A stretch of DNA of 64,000 nucleotides, from positions 1,116,001-1,180,000 of the forward strand of contig NZ_JAAHBP010000001.1 of NCBI RefSeq assembly GCF_023184515.1. Reading direction: 5' to 3'. Shown here in pieces: positions 54,594 through 61,761 of the stretch. Every line of letters begins with the position of its first letter. The stretch's first letter is position 1. The notes under the pieces are model-generated. The model saw only the letters and a program-made list of their open reading frames with translations, was not told the DNA's origin and made no database searches. Source of the DNA: Streptomyces sp. D2-8. Lineage in GTDB: Bacteria > Actinomycetota > Actinomycetes > Streptomycetales > Streptomycetaceae. A program made the translations under genes and the position numbers.

Positions 54594-55321
54594 ATGTCGC
54601 TTCCGGAGATCGTCTCGCGCGGCGAGTGGCGCGCTGCGCGCGCGGAACTGCTGCGCAAGGAGAAGGCCGCCACCCGCGCGCGGGACGCGCTCAAACCGAG
54701 CGGCGCGGACTGCCCATGGTGGAGGTCGACGAGGAGTACGTGTTCGAGGGCGGTGGGGGCACCTCCCTGCTCGAGCGGAGCCGAGAGCTTGGGGGAGGCA
54801 AGGCCACCCTGCTCGACCTGTTCGAGGGCCGGCGCCAGCTCGTCGTCTACCACTTCATGTTCGCGCCCGAGTGGGACGCGGGCTGTCGCAGCTGCTCCGC
54901 ATTCCTGGATCAAATAGGGCATCTTTCCCATCTTCAGGCCCGTGACACGTCGTTCGCAGCCGTGTCCCGGGCGCCCTATCCGAGGATCCTGCCGTTCAAG
55001 GCGCGGATGGGCTGGACGCTGCCCTGGTACTCGTCGTACGGCAGCGACTTCAACCGCGACTTCGAGGTGACCCTCGAGCGCGAGGGTGAGCTCGTCGAGC
55101 GTCCCGGCCTCAGCTGCTTCCTGCGGGACCGCGACCGGGTCTTCCACACCTACGCGACGTACGAGCGCGGCCTCGACGGCCTCGGCTCGACCACCAGCCT
55201 GCTGGACCTCACCGCACTGGGCCGGCAGGAGGAGTGGGAGGAGCCCAAGGGACGTGCGTCGGCCTTTGGGGCGCCTGCGGGAAGTGAGCGCGTCCGGTAC
55301 CACGACGAGTACGACGACTGA
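54594..55321 (+). pseudogene. DUF899 (thioredoxin-like) gene, frameshifted and carrying a repeat insertion
   Basis: Starts MSLPEIVSRGEWRAARAELL at ATG 54594 after AGGAGGG, but the frame is lost near 54690-54698: after ARDAL the family sequence resumes one frame over at ERRGLPMVEVDEEYVFEG and runs to the stop at 55321. A one-base deletion explains this. A second lesion follows: about 15 residues (GGGTSLLERSRELGG) interrupt EYVFEG...KATLLDLFEGRR, encoded by a palindromic repeat. The rest is intact, including the APEWDAGCRSCSAF cysteine region. DUF899 proteins are thioredoxin-fold and predicted FMN- or thiol-linked. With two lesions the gene is probably inactive unless the frameshift is a sequence error. 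Confidence 0.85.
54754..54796. repeat. Palindromic Streptomyces repeat inserted in DUF899
   Basis: CCTCCCTGCTCGAGCG, then GAGCCGAGAGC, then TTGGGGGAGG: complementary ends CCTCCC/GGGAGG and the core CTCGAGCGGAGCCGAGAG match a repeat scattered in many Streptomyces genomes (recall, not a search). It sits in frame inside a conserved protein motif, so it is an insertion rather than ancestral coding sequence. Confidence 0.65.
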
Positions 55322-55420
55322 TACGGAAAGTGAACACATACGCCAAGAGGCTGAGAGGTTGGTCACACTTGGCGGTGAACGCGTGTCAACTACGTCTCAG
55401 AACCGTCACTTCGCGAGCCG

Positions 55421-55450
55421 TTGACCCCATCGTTGGCGTTTAACTCTACG
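55421..55450 (+). promoter_or_regulatory. Possible promoter of the 60-aa protein gene
   Basis: TTGACC (55421-55426) followed at 18 bases by TCTACG, with ACTACG-like alternatives. The -35 is good, the -10 weak. The 5' leader would be short and contains the GGAGG ribosome site. Confidence 0.3.
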
Positions 55451-55476
55451 AGTACAGCGCTACATGGAGGTGCAGG

Positions 55477-55659
55477 GTGAACGGGCGAACGGTGCTCGAG
55501 AGCTTTCCCGCCGGTGGGCCGCGCGGCTCCTGGCCTGCGGAGGAGTTCGCGCAGGCGCGGCGCAGCGAGGGCCTGCCCGCCGAGGTTGTCATGGACCTCG
55601 CCACGGACATGTTCCTGGTGATCGTGCGCAGCGGGGACGCGGCCGACGCCACGGCCTGA
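55477..55659 (+). CDS. Small conserved hypothetical protein
   Basis: 60 aa from GTG 55477, with GGAGGTGC upstream. MNGRTVLESFPAGGPRGSWP and EEFAQARRSEGLPAEVVMDL form a mixed, non-membrane sequence ending in FLVIVRS. Good ribosome site and normal codon use support it being real. No function known. Convergent with the ABC transporter remnant nine bases away. Confidence 0.6.
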   Translation: MNGRTVLESFPAGGPRGSWPAEEFAQARRSEGLPAEVVMDLATDMFLVIVRSGDAADATA

Positions 55660-55668
55660 CGTGTGGCG

Positions 55669-56075
55669 TCAGCCCGCCTTCGGCGCCGGCACCTTCCTGA
55701 CCGGCGCGGGTGACGGGGCGAACTGCTCCGCCTGGAGCGCGTACAGCTCGGCGTAGAGCCCGCCGGTGGCCAGCAGCTCGTCCGGCGTCCCGGACTCCAC
55801 GAGCCGGCCCTGGTCCAGCACGTGCACAGATCCGCGTGCCGTACGGACGCCAGCCGGTGCGTGATCAGTACGATCCGCGCGACGCCCCGGTCGGCCTGCC
55901 GGGCGAGCCGGAGGCTGGACGCGAGCAGGGACGGCAGCCGGGTGATCATGGCGCGGAAGTTCAGCTCCAGGAACGCGTCGGCGTGCTGGTTCCAGCCCAT
56001 GTCATAGCGCAGCGGCCCGCCGAAGAGCAGCCGCTCCGACTCGGACACCTCCGGCGCGGTCCGCTTCTTCCCCAC
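55669..56075 (-). pseudogene. Internally deleted ABC exporter (both ends kept)
   Basis: Starts at GTG 56075 with GKKRTAPEVSESERLLFGGP and LRYDMGWNQHADAFLELNFR, the N-terminus of a fused transmembrane/ATPase ABC exporter. Near 55910 it jumps to the extreme C-terminus of such a protein, RIVLITHRLASVRHADL (H-loop), then needs a one-base shift to read VHVLDQGRLVESGTPDELLA and LYAELYALQAEQF to the stop at 55669. The membrane helices, Walker A, signature and Walker B (some 400-500 codons in normal members) are gone. A large internal deletion plus a frameshift: not functional. Confidence 0.85.
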
Positions 56076-56382
56076 CGTCGACCGACCTCCCCGCTCGTGC
56101 CCGCTCCAGAACGAACGGCCACTATCGCGGCGCGGCCGCCTGCCCGGGCAGGGCGCAGCCCGGGGCGCCGGATGCGCGCGGGCACACGACGTGACCGGGG
56201 GAGGTGCGGGGCGGCGCGGGGGTGGGAGGTGGTGAGGGGGAGAGCGCGGGGCTGGGGTGCGGGGGCTTCGCACCACCGGCGTGACGCACCGGCCCCTCGG
56301 CGCAATCGACCCGGCCCCACACGCGACCGTGCGGGTCCCCGGCTGCGCCGAGATCCGCCGCGCCGCGTAGGTCAGGCCCCGC
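56076..56382. other. Gap between the ABC remnant and the regulatory cluster
   Basis: About 300 GC-rich bases with no convincing coding sequence or terminator. The 5' part would be the promoter region of the former ABC gene. Confidence 0.4.
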
Positions 56383-56793
56383 CTACGCGCTGACCGGGCG
56401 CGACCAGGACGGTGCTGTCCCCGTCGCGCGGCACAGCGACAGATAGAGAGGGATCGGCGGGGTGTACGGAAGCGTGCCGTCCGGGCGGTGGATCAGGTCG
56501 GGGATCTCCAGCAGGTCCGGGACGACCGCGCCGGTCACGTACCGCGCCGGGGTGGGCCACTCCAGGGCGTGGTCGGAGTCGGACGGGACCAGCCACCACC
56601 AGTGCGTCTCGTCGGCGTAGACGCAGCCCACGCGGGGCAGCCGGGGCATGACCAGCGGGCCGACGTGGGCGGGGACGGCGACCGCGTCGCACCCGAGCGG
56701 GGCGGTCATGCCGTCGGGCACGGGCAGCCGCAGGGCCGGGCCCGGTGTGCCCAGTCCGCGCCGGACGCGCACCAGCGTGTCCAGGTTCAGCAC
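56383..56793 (-). CDS. Conserved hypothetical protein of the XRE/DUF397 cluster
   Basis: 136 aa from GTG 56793, chosen because GGGGAGG sits five bases before; ATG 56817 would overlap the previous stop (ATGA) and add eight residues. Sequence: LNLDTLVRVRRGLGTPGPAL, DGMTAPLGCDAVAVPAHVGP, PRVGCVYADETHWWWLVPSD, PARYVTGAVVPDLLEIPDLI. No known domain. Such proteins often travel with HATPase and XRE/DUF397 genes in streptomycetes. The extreme C-terminus (TAPSWSRPVSA) may be normal. Confidence 0.65.
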   Translation of the reverse strand: MLNLDTLVRVRRGLGTPGPALRLPVPDGMTAPLGCDAVAVPAHVGPLVMPRLPRVGCVYADETHWWWLVPSDSDHALEWPTPARYVTGAVVPDLLEIPDLIHRPDGTLPYTPPIPLYLSLCRATGTAPSWSRPVSA

Positions 56794-56813
56794 GCGGCCT
56801 CCCCGCAGAGGGC

Positions 56814-57491
56814 TCATGCGTGCCCCCGCTCTCGGCGGCGCTCCTGCGGGGGAACCTCCGGGGCACTCCGCATGTGGTCCTGAGGGGTTCCGTCCCCCTC
56901 GTCCGAGTCGTCGGACGGGCCGCGCTTGGGGCGGGCGCCCCAGCCCAGGTCGCTCCGGGGCTCGGCCGCATCGTGCAGGGTGTCCGCCGGGCGCGGCGGC
57001 GCGGCCGTGCGCGGCAGCTCGGCCCAGACCAGCAGTCCGGGGCCGTGCTCATGGGCACCCCAGGAATGGCAGAGGGCGTCGACGAGAAGCAGTCCCCTCC
57101 CGTGCTCCTCCTCGGGCCGTGTCCGGCTGGCGGCGTGAGGCTGGCCAGGGGCGCAGCCCTCGTCGCGCACGGCTATCCGCAGCAGGTCGTCGCCGTCGTG
57201 CAGCTCGCACACTATGTGGGTGCTCGCCGTGTGCACGATGGCGTTGGTGACCAGCTCGGAAACCACCAGGGCCGCGCTGTCGCACGTGTCCTCGCACACC
57301 GACCAGCCGGTCAGCCGGGTCCGCGTCAGGCGTCTGGCCTGGGCGGGGGAACCCGGATGCGCGGCCAGCTCGAATCGGAACCGGCGCTCGGCAGCGGTCC
57401 CGAGGGGGGCCTCTCCCGTGTCGGCGCCGAGCCCGAGAGGGCCTGCGGCGGCGTCTGTTCCTAAGGGCGCGGACGGAATCACGCTTGCCAC
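56814..57491 (-). CDS. ATP-binding anti-sigma-like protein (HATPase_c, RsbW type)
   Basis: 225 aa from GTG 57491 (start uncertain; TTG 57518 is possible). GHKL ATPase domain about residues 30-160: N-box LVVSELVTNAIVHTAS, G1-like VRDEGCAPG and G2 GRGLLLVDALCHSWG. The remaining ~65 residues are Arg/Pro/Asp-rich. Proteins of this kind act as anti-sigma or partner-switching kinases, or as regulators of the adjacent XRE protein. It stands divergent from that XRE gene with an inverted-repeat-rich gap between. Confidence 0.82.
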   Translation of the reverse strand: MASVIPSAPLGTDAAAGPLGLGADTGEAPLGTAAERRFRFELAAHPGSPAQARRLTRTRLTGWSVCEDTCDSAALVVSELVTNAIVHTASTHIVCELHDGDDLLRIAVRDEGCAPGQPHAASRTRPEEEHGRGLLLVDALCHSWGAHEHGPGLLVWAELPRTAAPPRPADTLHDAAEPRSDLGWGARPKRGPSDDSDEGDGTPQDHMRSAPEVPPQERRRERGHA

Positions 57492-57507
57492 TATCGCCCC
57501 GCCGTGA

Positions 57508-57543
57508 ACACTTGGCAAGTGTCACTCTGAAAATTGCAGAGTG
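57508..57543. promoter_or_regulatory. Two perfect inverted repeats in the divergent gap of the regulatory cluster
   Basis: ACACTTG-G-CAAGTGT (57508-57522) and CACTCTG-AAAATTG-CAGAGTG (57523-57543) stand back to back just upstream of the ATPase gene. Further on, TTCGAA-containing repeats (57620-57665) precede the XRE gene. These are good candidates for operators of the XRE protein. Confidence 0.5.
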
Positions 57544-57734
57544 CTGTGTGACGGTCTGGAAGGCCGTGGCACACTGCTCGCAACAGCACCCCGCGCGGCG
57601 CCAGTTGAGATCGTCGAAGATTTGTTCGAAACATGTGTTCGGATCAGTTCTTCGAAAGGGTCCTCGAATGGCGCCGCCGGGCTGTCAGCGTTTTCTTGTG
57701 GCCGGCTCGTCATAACTCTTCGTGGAGGTGGAGC

Positions 57735-58595
57735 GTGAGTGAACCGCGGTCCGCGCCGACGGTCGGTCAGGTCGTTCTCGGCCGACGCCTGTTGGATCTG
57801 AGGGAACGCGCCGGGATGAAGCGCGAGGAGGCCGCGCGCATCCTCCGCGTCGCGCCCGCCACGGTCCGCCGTATGGAGATGGCCGAGGTCGCGCTCAAAA
57901 TCCCGTATCTGCAACTCCTCCTCAAGGCCTACGGAATCTCCGACGACGAGGCCGAAGCCTTCGTTCAACTGGCCGAGGAAGCCAACAGGCCCGGCTGGTG
58001 GCAGCGTTTCCACGACATCCTGCCCGGCTGGTTCTCGATGTACGTGAGCCTGGAGGGCGCGGCCAGCGTCATCCGCAGTTACGAGCCCCACTTCGTCCCC
58101 GGGCTGCTGCAGACCGAGGACTACGCGCGCGGGGTGCTTCAGTCGGGCGCCATCGGCCAGACCCGGCCCGAGGACATCGAGCGCCATGTCGCCCTGCGCA
58201 TGAAGCGCCAGGACCTGCTCACCCGCGAGGACGCACCCCGGCTGTGGGTCGTGATGGACGAGACCGCACTGCGGCGCCCGGCCGGCGGCCCGGAGGTGAT
58301 GCGCGCCCAGATCGACAAACTGCTCGACGCCACGAAGCTCCGCAACGTGACGCTGCAGATCGCCCCGTTCGCCAACGGGCCCCACCCGGGGACGTACGGG
58401 CCGTTCGTGCTGTTCCGATTCGCCATGCCCGAACTGCCGGACATGGTCTACAGCGAGTACCTGACCGGCGCGGTCTATCTCGACGCGCGCACCGAGGTGG
58501 CGACCCACCTCGAGGTCATGGACCGCATGGCGGCGCAGGCCGCTACGGCACATCGCACGAAGGAGATCCTCCGGGATCTCCGCAAGGAGCTGTGA
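57735..58595 (+). CDS. XRE-family regulator with DUF5753 domain
   Basis: 286 aa from GTG 57735 (GGAGG upstream). Helix-turn-helix at about 10-65 (VVLGRRLLDLRERAGMKREE, RILRVAPATVRRMEMAEVAL) and DUF5753 at about 95-270 (VSLEGAASVIRSYEPHFVPG, LLQTEDYARGVLQSG, RMKRQDLLTREDAPRLWVVM, LPDMVYSEYLTGAVYLD). This is the common Streptomyces HTH + DUF5753 layout, usually paired with a DUF397 protein, as here. DNA-binding regulator with a partner-binding domain. Confidence 0.92.
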   Translation: MSEPRSAPTVGQVVLGRRLLDLRERAGMKREEAARILRVAPATVRRMEMAEVALKIPYLQLLLKAYGISDDEAEAFVQLAEEANRPGWWQRFHDILPGWFSMYVSLEGAASVIRSYEPHFVPGLLQTEDYARGVLQSGAIGQTRPEDIERHVALRMKRQDLLTREDAPRLWVVMDETALRRPAGGPEVMRAQIDKLLDATKLRNVTLQIAPFANGPHPGTYGPFVLFRFAMPELPDMVYSEYLTGAVYLDARTEVATHLEVMDRMAAQAATAHRTKEILRDLRKEL

Positions 58596-58850
58596 ATGGA
58601 TCGCATCAAGCCGCGCAAACACGTCTACAACGGCATGCCCGCGCGTGACTTGGGCAGCGAAGGCTGGCACAAGCCGTGGAGCGGCGGAAACGGAGGCAAC
58701 TGCCTGGAGGCGATGAAACTCGCCGACGGCCGGATCGCCCTCCGCCAGTCCACCGACCCGGACGGTCCGGCGCTGATCTACACCACCGCCGAGATGACGG
58801 CCTTCATCGAAGGAGCGAAGGCGGGGGAGGCGGACTTCCTGCTGTCCTGA
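58596..58850 (+). CDS. DUF397 protein
   Basis: 84 aa, ATG 58596 immediately after the XRE stop (no gap). WHKPWSGGNGGNCLEAMKLA, DGRIALRQSTDPDGPALIYT and TAEMTAFIEGAKAGEADFLL are the DUF397 signature. These small proteins are partners, probably antagonists or cofactors, of the preceding XRE/DUF5753 protein and are made in the same transcript. Confidence 0.93.
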   Translation: MDRIKPRKHVYNGMPARDLGSEGWHKPWSGGNGGNCLEAMKLADGRIALRQSTDPDGPALIYTTAEMTAFIEGAKAGEADFLLS

Positions 58851-58942
58851 CGTGATTGCCGTTGCTGTCGCTCGACCTCTTCACGTTGTCATTGAATCGC
58901 TGGTGCTGAATTGACCACCCTCTGTGTCTTACGGAGTGCCTC

Positions 58943-59755
58943 ATGACCGGGCAGGACCCCACGTCGGCCGTCCAGATCGACACGACCAGGCCCCATCCCG
59001 CGCGGATGTACGACTGGTACCTCGGCGGAAAGGACAACTACCCGGTCGACGAGGAGATGGGCCGTCAGATGCTCACCCTCGACCCGAGGGTGCCGGTGAT
59101 GGCGCGGGTCAACCGGGCCTTCATGCAACGGGCCACGCGCTGGCTGTCCCGCAGCGGCGTACGGCAGTTCCTGGACATCGGCACCGGCATCCCGACCGAG
59201 CCCAACCTCCACCAGGTCGCCCAGCAGATCGCGCCCGGCGCCCGGGTCGTCTACTGCGACAACGACCCCATCGTCCTGGCCCACGCGGCGGCTCTGCTGC
59301 GCGGCACGGACGAGGGCGCGACCGAGTACCTCCAGGCCGACGCGCGCGACCCGGACGCCATCCTGGAGGGCGCGCGGAAGGTCCTGGACTTCAGCCGGCC
59401 CGTCGCGCTGTCGCTCGTCGCGCTGCTGCACTTCGTCTCCGACGACGACGGCGCCCACGACCTGGTCCGCCGGCTGCTCGCCGAACTGCCCTCCGGCAGC
59501 TACCTGGTGATGACCCACGCGACCGCCGACTTCACCCCGGAGGAGTCGAAGGCGGCCACCGAGAAGCTGCGCGCCGCGGGCGTCACCCTGGCCCTGCGCT
59601 CCCGCGCGGAGTTCACCCGCTTCTTCGACGGCCTCGACCTCGTCGAGCCCGGCGTCGAGGTGCCCCACCGCTGGCACCCCGAGCTGGGCGAGCCCGTGCC
59701 CGGGCAGGACGACGGGGTGATCCCGGGATACGGGGCGGTCGGGCGCAAAGCCTAG
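58943..59755 (+). CDS. S-adenosyl methyltransferase (DUF574 type)
   Basis: 270 aa, ATG 58943. Family pattern: TTRPHPARMYDWYLGGKDNY, RVNRAFMQRATRWLSRSGVR, QFLDIGTGIPTEPNLHQVAQ (SAM motif), VYCDNDPIVLAHAAALL, LQADARDPD, and MTHATADFTPEE. This type is multiplied in streptomycete genomes; substrate unknown, often beside XRE/DUF397 genes as here. Possibly acts with the regulator cluster. Confidence 0.9.
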   Translation: MTGQDPTSAVQIDTTRPHPARMYDWYLGGKDNYPVDEEMGRQMLTLDPRVPVMARVNRAFMQRATRWLSRSGVRQFLDIGTGIPTEPNLHQVAQQIAPGARVVYCDNDPIVLAHAAALLRGTDEGATEYLQADARDPDAILEGARKVLDFSRPVALSLVALLHFVSDDDGAHDLVRRLLAELPSGSYLVMTHATADFTPEESKAATEKLRAAGVTLALRSRAEFTRFFDGLDLVEPGVEVPHRWHPELGEPVPGQDDGVIPGYGAVGRKA

Positions 59756-59791
59756 GCTTCTGGGGGTTCCCCGGGTTCCGCTCCGGGCCGG

Positions 59792-61204
59792 TCACGGCGG
59801 CGGCAGCGCACCGCACAGCGCCTCCAGGGCCGGCCCGTAGGCATGCTCGGAGGGGGTCGCGTACCCGACGACGAGCCCGTCACTCACCGGCATGTCCGTC
59901 TCCGGGTGCCGGAACGCGGCCAGGCCGTCGAGGGCGATGCCCTGCCAGGCGGCGGCCTTGACCGCGGACGCCTCGGTACCGGGCGGCAGCCTCAGCACCG
60001 CGTGCAGCCCGGCCGCGATACCGGTGGCCTCGATGTGCGGCGCGTGCTCGGCGAGCGCCGCGACGAGCCGGTCCCGGCGGCTGCGGTACCGCAGCCGCAT
60101 CCGCCGGACGTGCCGGTCGTACGATCCCGAGGCGATGAAGTCCGCCAGGCTCAACTGGTCGAGGACGCTCGCCCACGCCTCGCGCTCGCCCTTGGCGGCC
60201 AGGACGGCGCCTACGTAGCGCTCCGGGAGCACCATCCAGCCCAGCCGCACCGCGGGTGACAGGCTCTTGCTGACCGAGCCGATGTGGATCACGCGCTCGG
60301 GGTCGAGCCCCTGGACGGCGCCCACCGGTTTGCGGTCGTAGCGGAACTCCCCGTCGTAGTCGTCCTCCAGGACCAGCCCGTCACGCGCGCGTGCCCAGTC
60401 GACCACGGCGGCCCGGCGCGCGGCGTGCAGGGGGCCGCCGGTCGGGAACTGGTGCGCGGGTGTGAGCAGCACGGCTCGCTCGCGTCTCAACCGGTCGACC
60501 TGCGCGCCGTGTTCGTCGAGGGGGAGCGGCACGGTCCGCACCCCGGCCGCGGCCAGGACCTCCCGGTGGAACCCGAGCCCGTACGCCTCCACCGCGAGGG
60601 GCCCACGCAGGACGCCGCCGCCGAACAGCAGTCGCAGCGCGTGCGCGAAGCCGGAGCAGACGACGATCCGGCCCGGTTCGGTCCGCACGCCACGCGCGCG
60701 TGCCAGGTACTCCGTGAGCGCCTCCCGCAGTTCGGGCCGGCCGGCGGGGTCGCCCGGCCCGAACACCTCGTTGGGTGCCTGCTGGAGGGCCCGTCGGTAG
60801 GAGGCCAGCCAGGCGGTGCGCGGGAAGGCCGAGGCGTCCGGCGTGCCCTGCGTCAGGTCGTGCCGGGGGCCACGCGCGCGTGGAGGTGCCGTCTTGGGCA
60901 CGCGGGCAGTGGGCCGCAGCGGCTCGGCACGCTCTGCGACCCGCGTTCCCGAGCCCTGCCGGGCGGTGAGCCAGCCCTCCGCGACGAGCTCCGCGTACGC
61001 GTCCGCCACCGTGTTGCGGGCGACGCCGAGGTCCGCGGCGAGCGAGCGGTACGGCGGCAGCCGCGTGCCCGGAGCGAGCCGCCCGCTGCGCACGGCCTCG
61101 CGCAGGGCCCGGATCAGCGCCGCCCGCCGACCGCCCGGCCCGGTCAGCTCCAGATGCAGGTCGGCCCCGATCCGCTCAGCGGAATTGACCCACGAATTCG
61201 CCAT
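59792..61204 (-). CDS. MocR-family regulator (GntR helix-turn-helix fused to aminotransferase)
   Basis: 470 aa, ATG 61204. The N-terminal winged helix (about 20-85: LREAVRSGRLAPGTRLPPYR, SLAADLGVARNTVADAYAEL) is joined to a class I aminotransferase-like domain with PLP-binding features: YLARARGVRTEPGRIVVCSG, EDDYDGEFRYDRKPVGAVQG, and the Schiff-base lysine in HIGSVSKSLSPAVRLGW. MocR proteins sense PLP or amino compounds and usually control a divergent neighbour; here that is the AhpD-like gene 47 bases away. It contains three copies of the 12-base palindrome CACGCGCGCGTG. Confidence 0.92.
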   Translation of the reverse strand: MANSWVNSAERIGADLHLELTGPGGRRAALIRALREAVRSGRLAPGTRLPPYRSLAADLGVARNTVADAYAELVAEGWLTARQGSGTRVAERAEPLRPTARVPKTAPPRARGPRHDLTQGTPDASAFPRTAWLASYRRALQQAPNEVFGPGDPAGRPELREALTEYLARARGVRTEPGRIVVCSGFAHALRLLFGGGVLRGPLAVEAYGLGFHREVLAAAGVRTVPLPLDEHGAQVDRLRRERAVLLTPAHQFPTGGPLHAARRAAVVDWARARDGLVLEDDYDGEFRYDRKPVGAVQGLDPERVIHIGSVSKSLSPAVRLGWMVLPERYVGAVLAAKGEREAWASVLDQLSLADFIASGSYDRHVRRMRLRYRSRRDRLVAALAEHAPHIEATGIAAGLHAVLRLPPGTEASAVKAAAWQGIALDGLAAFRHPETDMPVSDGLVVGYATPSEHAYGPALEALCGALPPP

Positions 61205-61212
61205 GGAAATGC

Positions 61213-61226
61213 ACCCTACAGTGGGT
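61213..61226. promoter_or_regulatory. Possible operator between mocR and the AhpD-like gene
   Basis: ACCC-TACAGT-GGGT in the 47-base divergent gap. The site is short and imperfect; MocR proteins usually bind direct or inverted repeats in such gaps. Confidence 0.3.
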
Positions 61227-61251
61227 CTTTCCGGCTCGTAGGTTGAAGGGC

Positions 61252-61737
61252 ATGACGACGAACACGAGCACGAACAGCACCGAAGTGACGGCGACCCGGC
61301 TGGAGTTCGGCAAGTCCGCCCCGAAGGCCTTCAAGGCCCTCATCGCCTTCGACGCCGCGGCCCGAGAGGGCATCGACCCGGCCCTCGTCGAGCTGATCCA
61401 GATCCGCTCCTCGCACCTCAACCACTGTGCGTACTGCCTCCACATGCACACCAACGACGCCCGCAAGGCCGGCGAGAGCGAGGACCGGCTGCACATGGTC
61501 GCCGTGTGGCGCGAGGCCCGCCACTTCTTCACCGAGCGCGAGCAGGCGGCCCTCGCCCTCACGGACGCGATGACGCGCATCGCCGACGCCGGCGTCCCGG
61601 ACGACGTCTACGCGCAGGCCGCCGCACAGTTCGACGAGTGGGAACTGGCCCACGTCCTCGCCCTGATCTGCACGATCAACACCTGGAACCGGGTGGCGCT
61701 GTCGACGGGGAAGGTGGCGGGCACGGACGAGCGGTGA
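61252..61737 (+). CDS. Carboxymuconolactone decarboxylase/AhpD-like protein
   Basis: 161 aa, ATG 61252 (TTG 61243 would add three residues). AhpD/CMD fold with the redox pair in HCAYCLHMHTNDARKAGES (CxxC). Peroxidase-type protein: alkylhydroperoxidase-like reduction of peroxides or disulfides. The divergent MocR regulator probably controls it. No AhpC partner is in the window. Confidence 0.9.
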   Translation: MTTNTSTNSTEVTATRLEFGKSAPKAFKALIAFDAAAREGIDPALVELIQIRSSHLNHCAYCLHMHTNDARKAGESEDRLHMVAVWREARHFFTEREQAALALTDAMTRIADAGVPDDVYAQAAAQFDEWELAHVLALICTINTWNRVALSTGKVAGTDER

Positions 61738-61761
61738 TCATCCCCGGGGCAGGGCCGCGGA

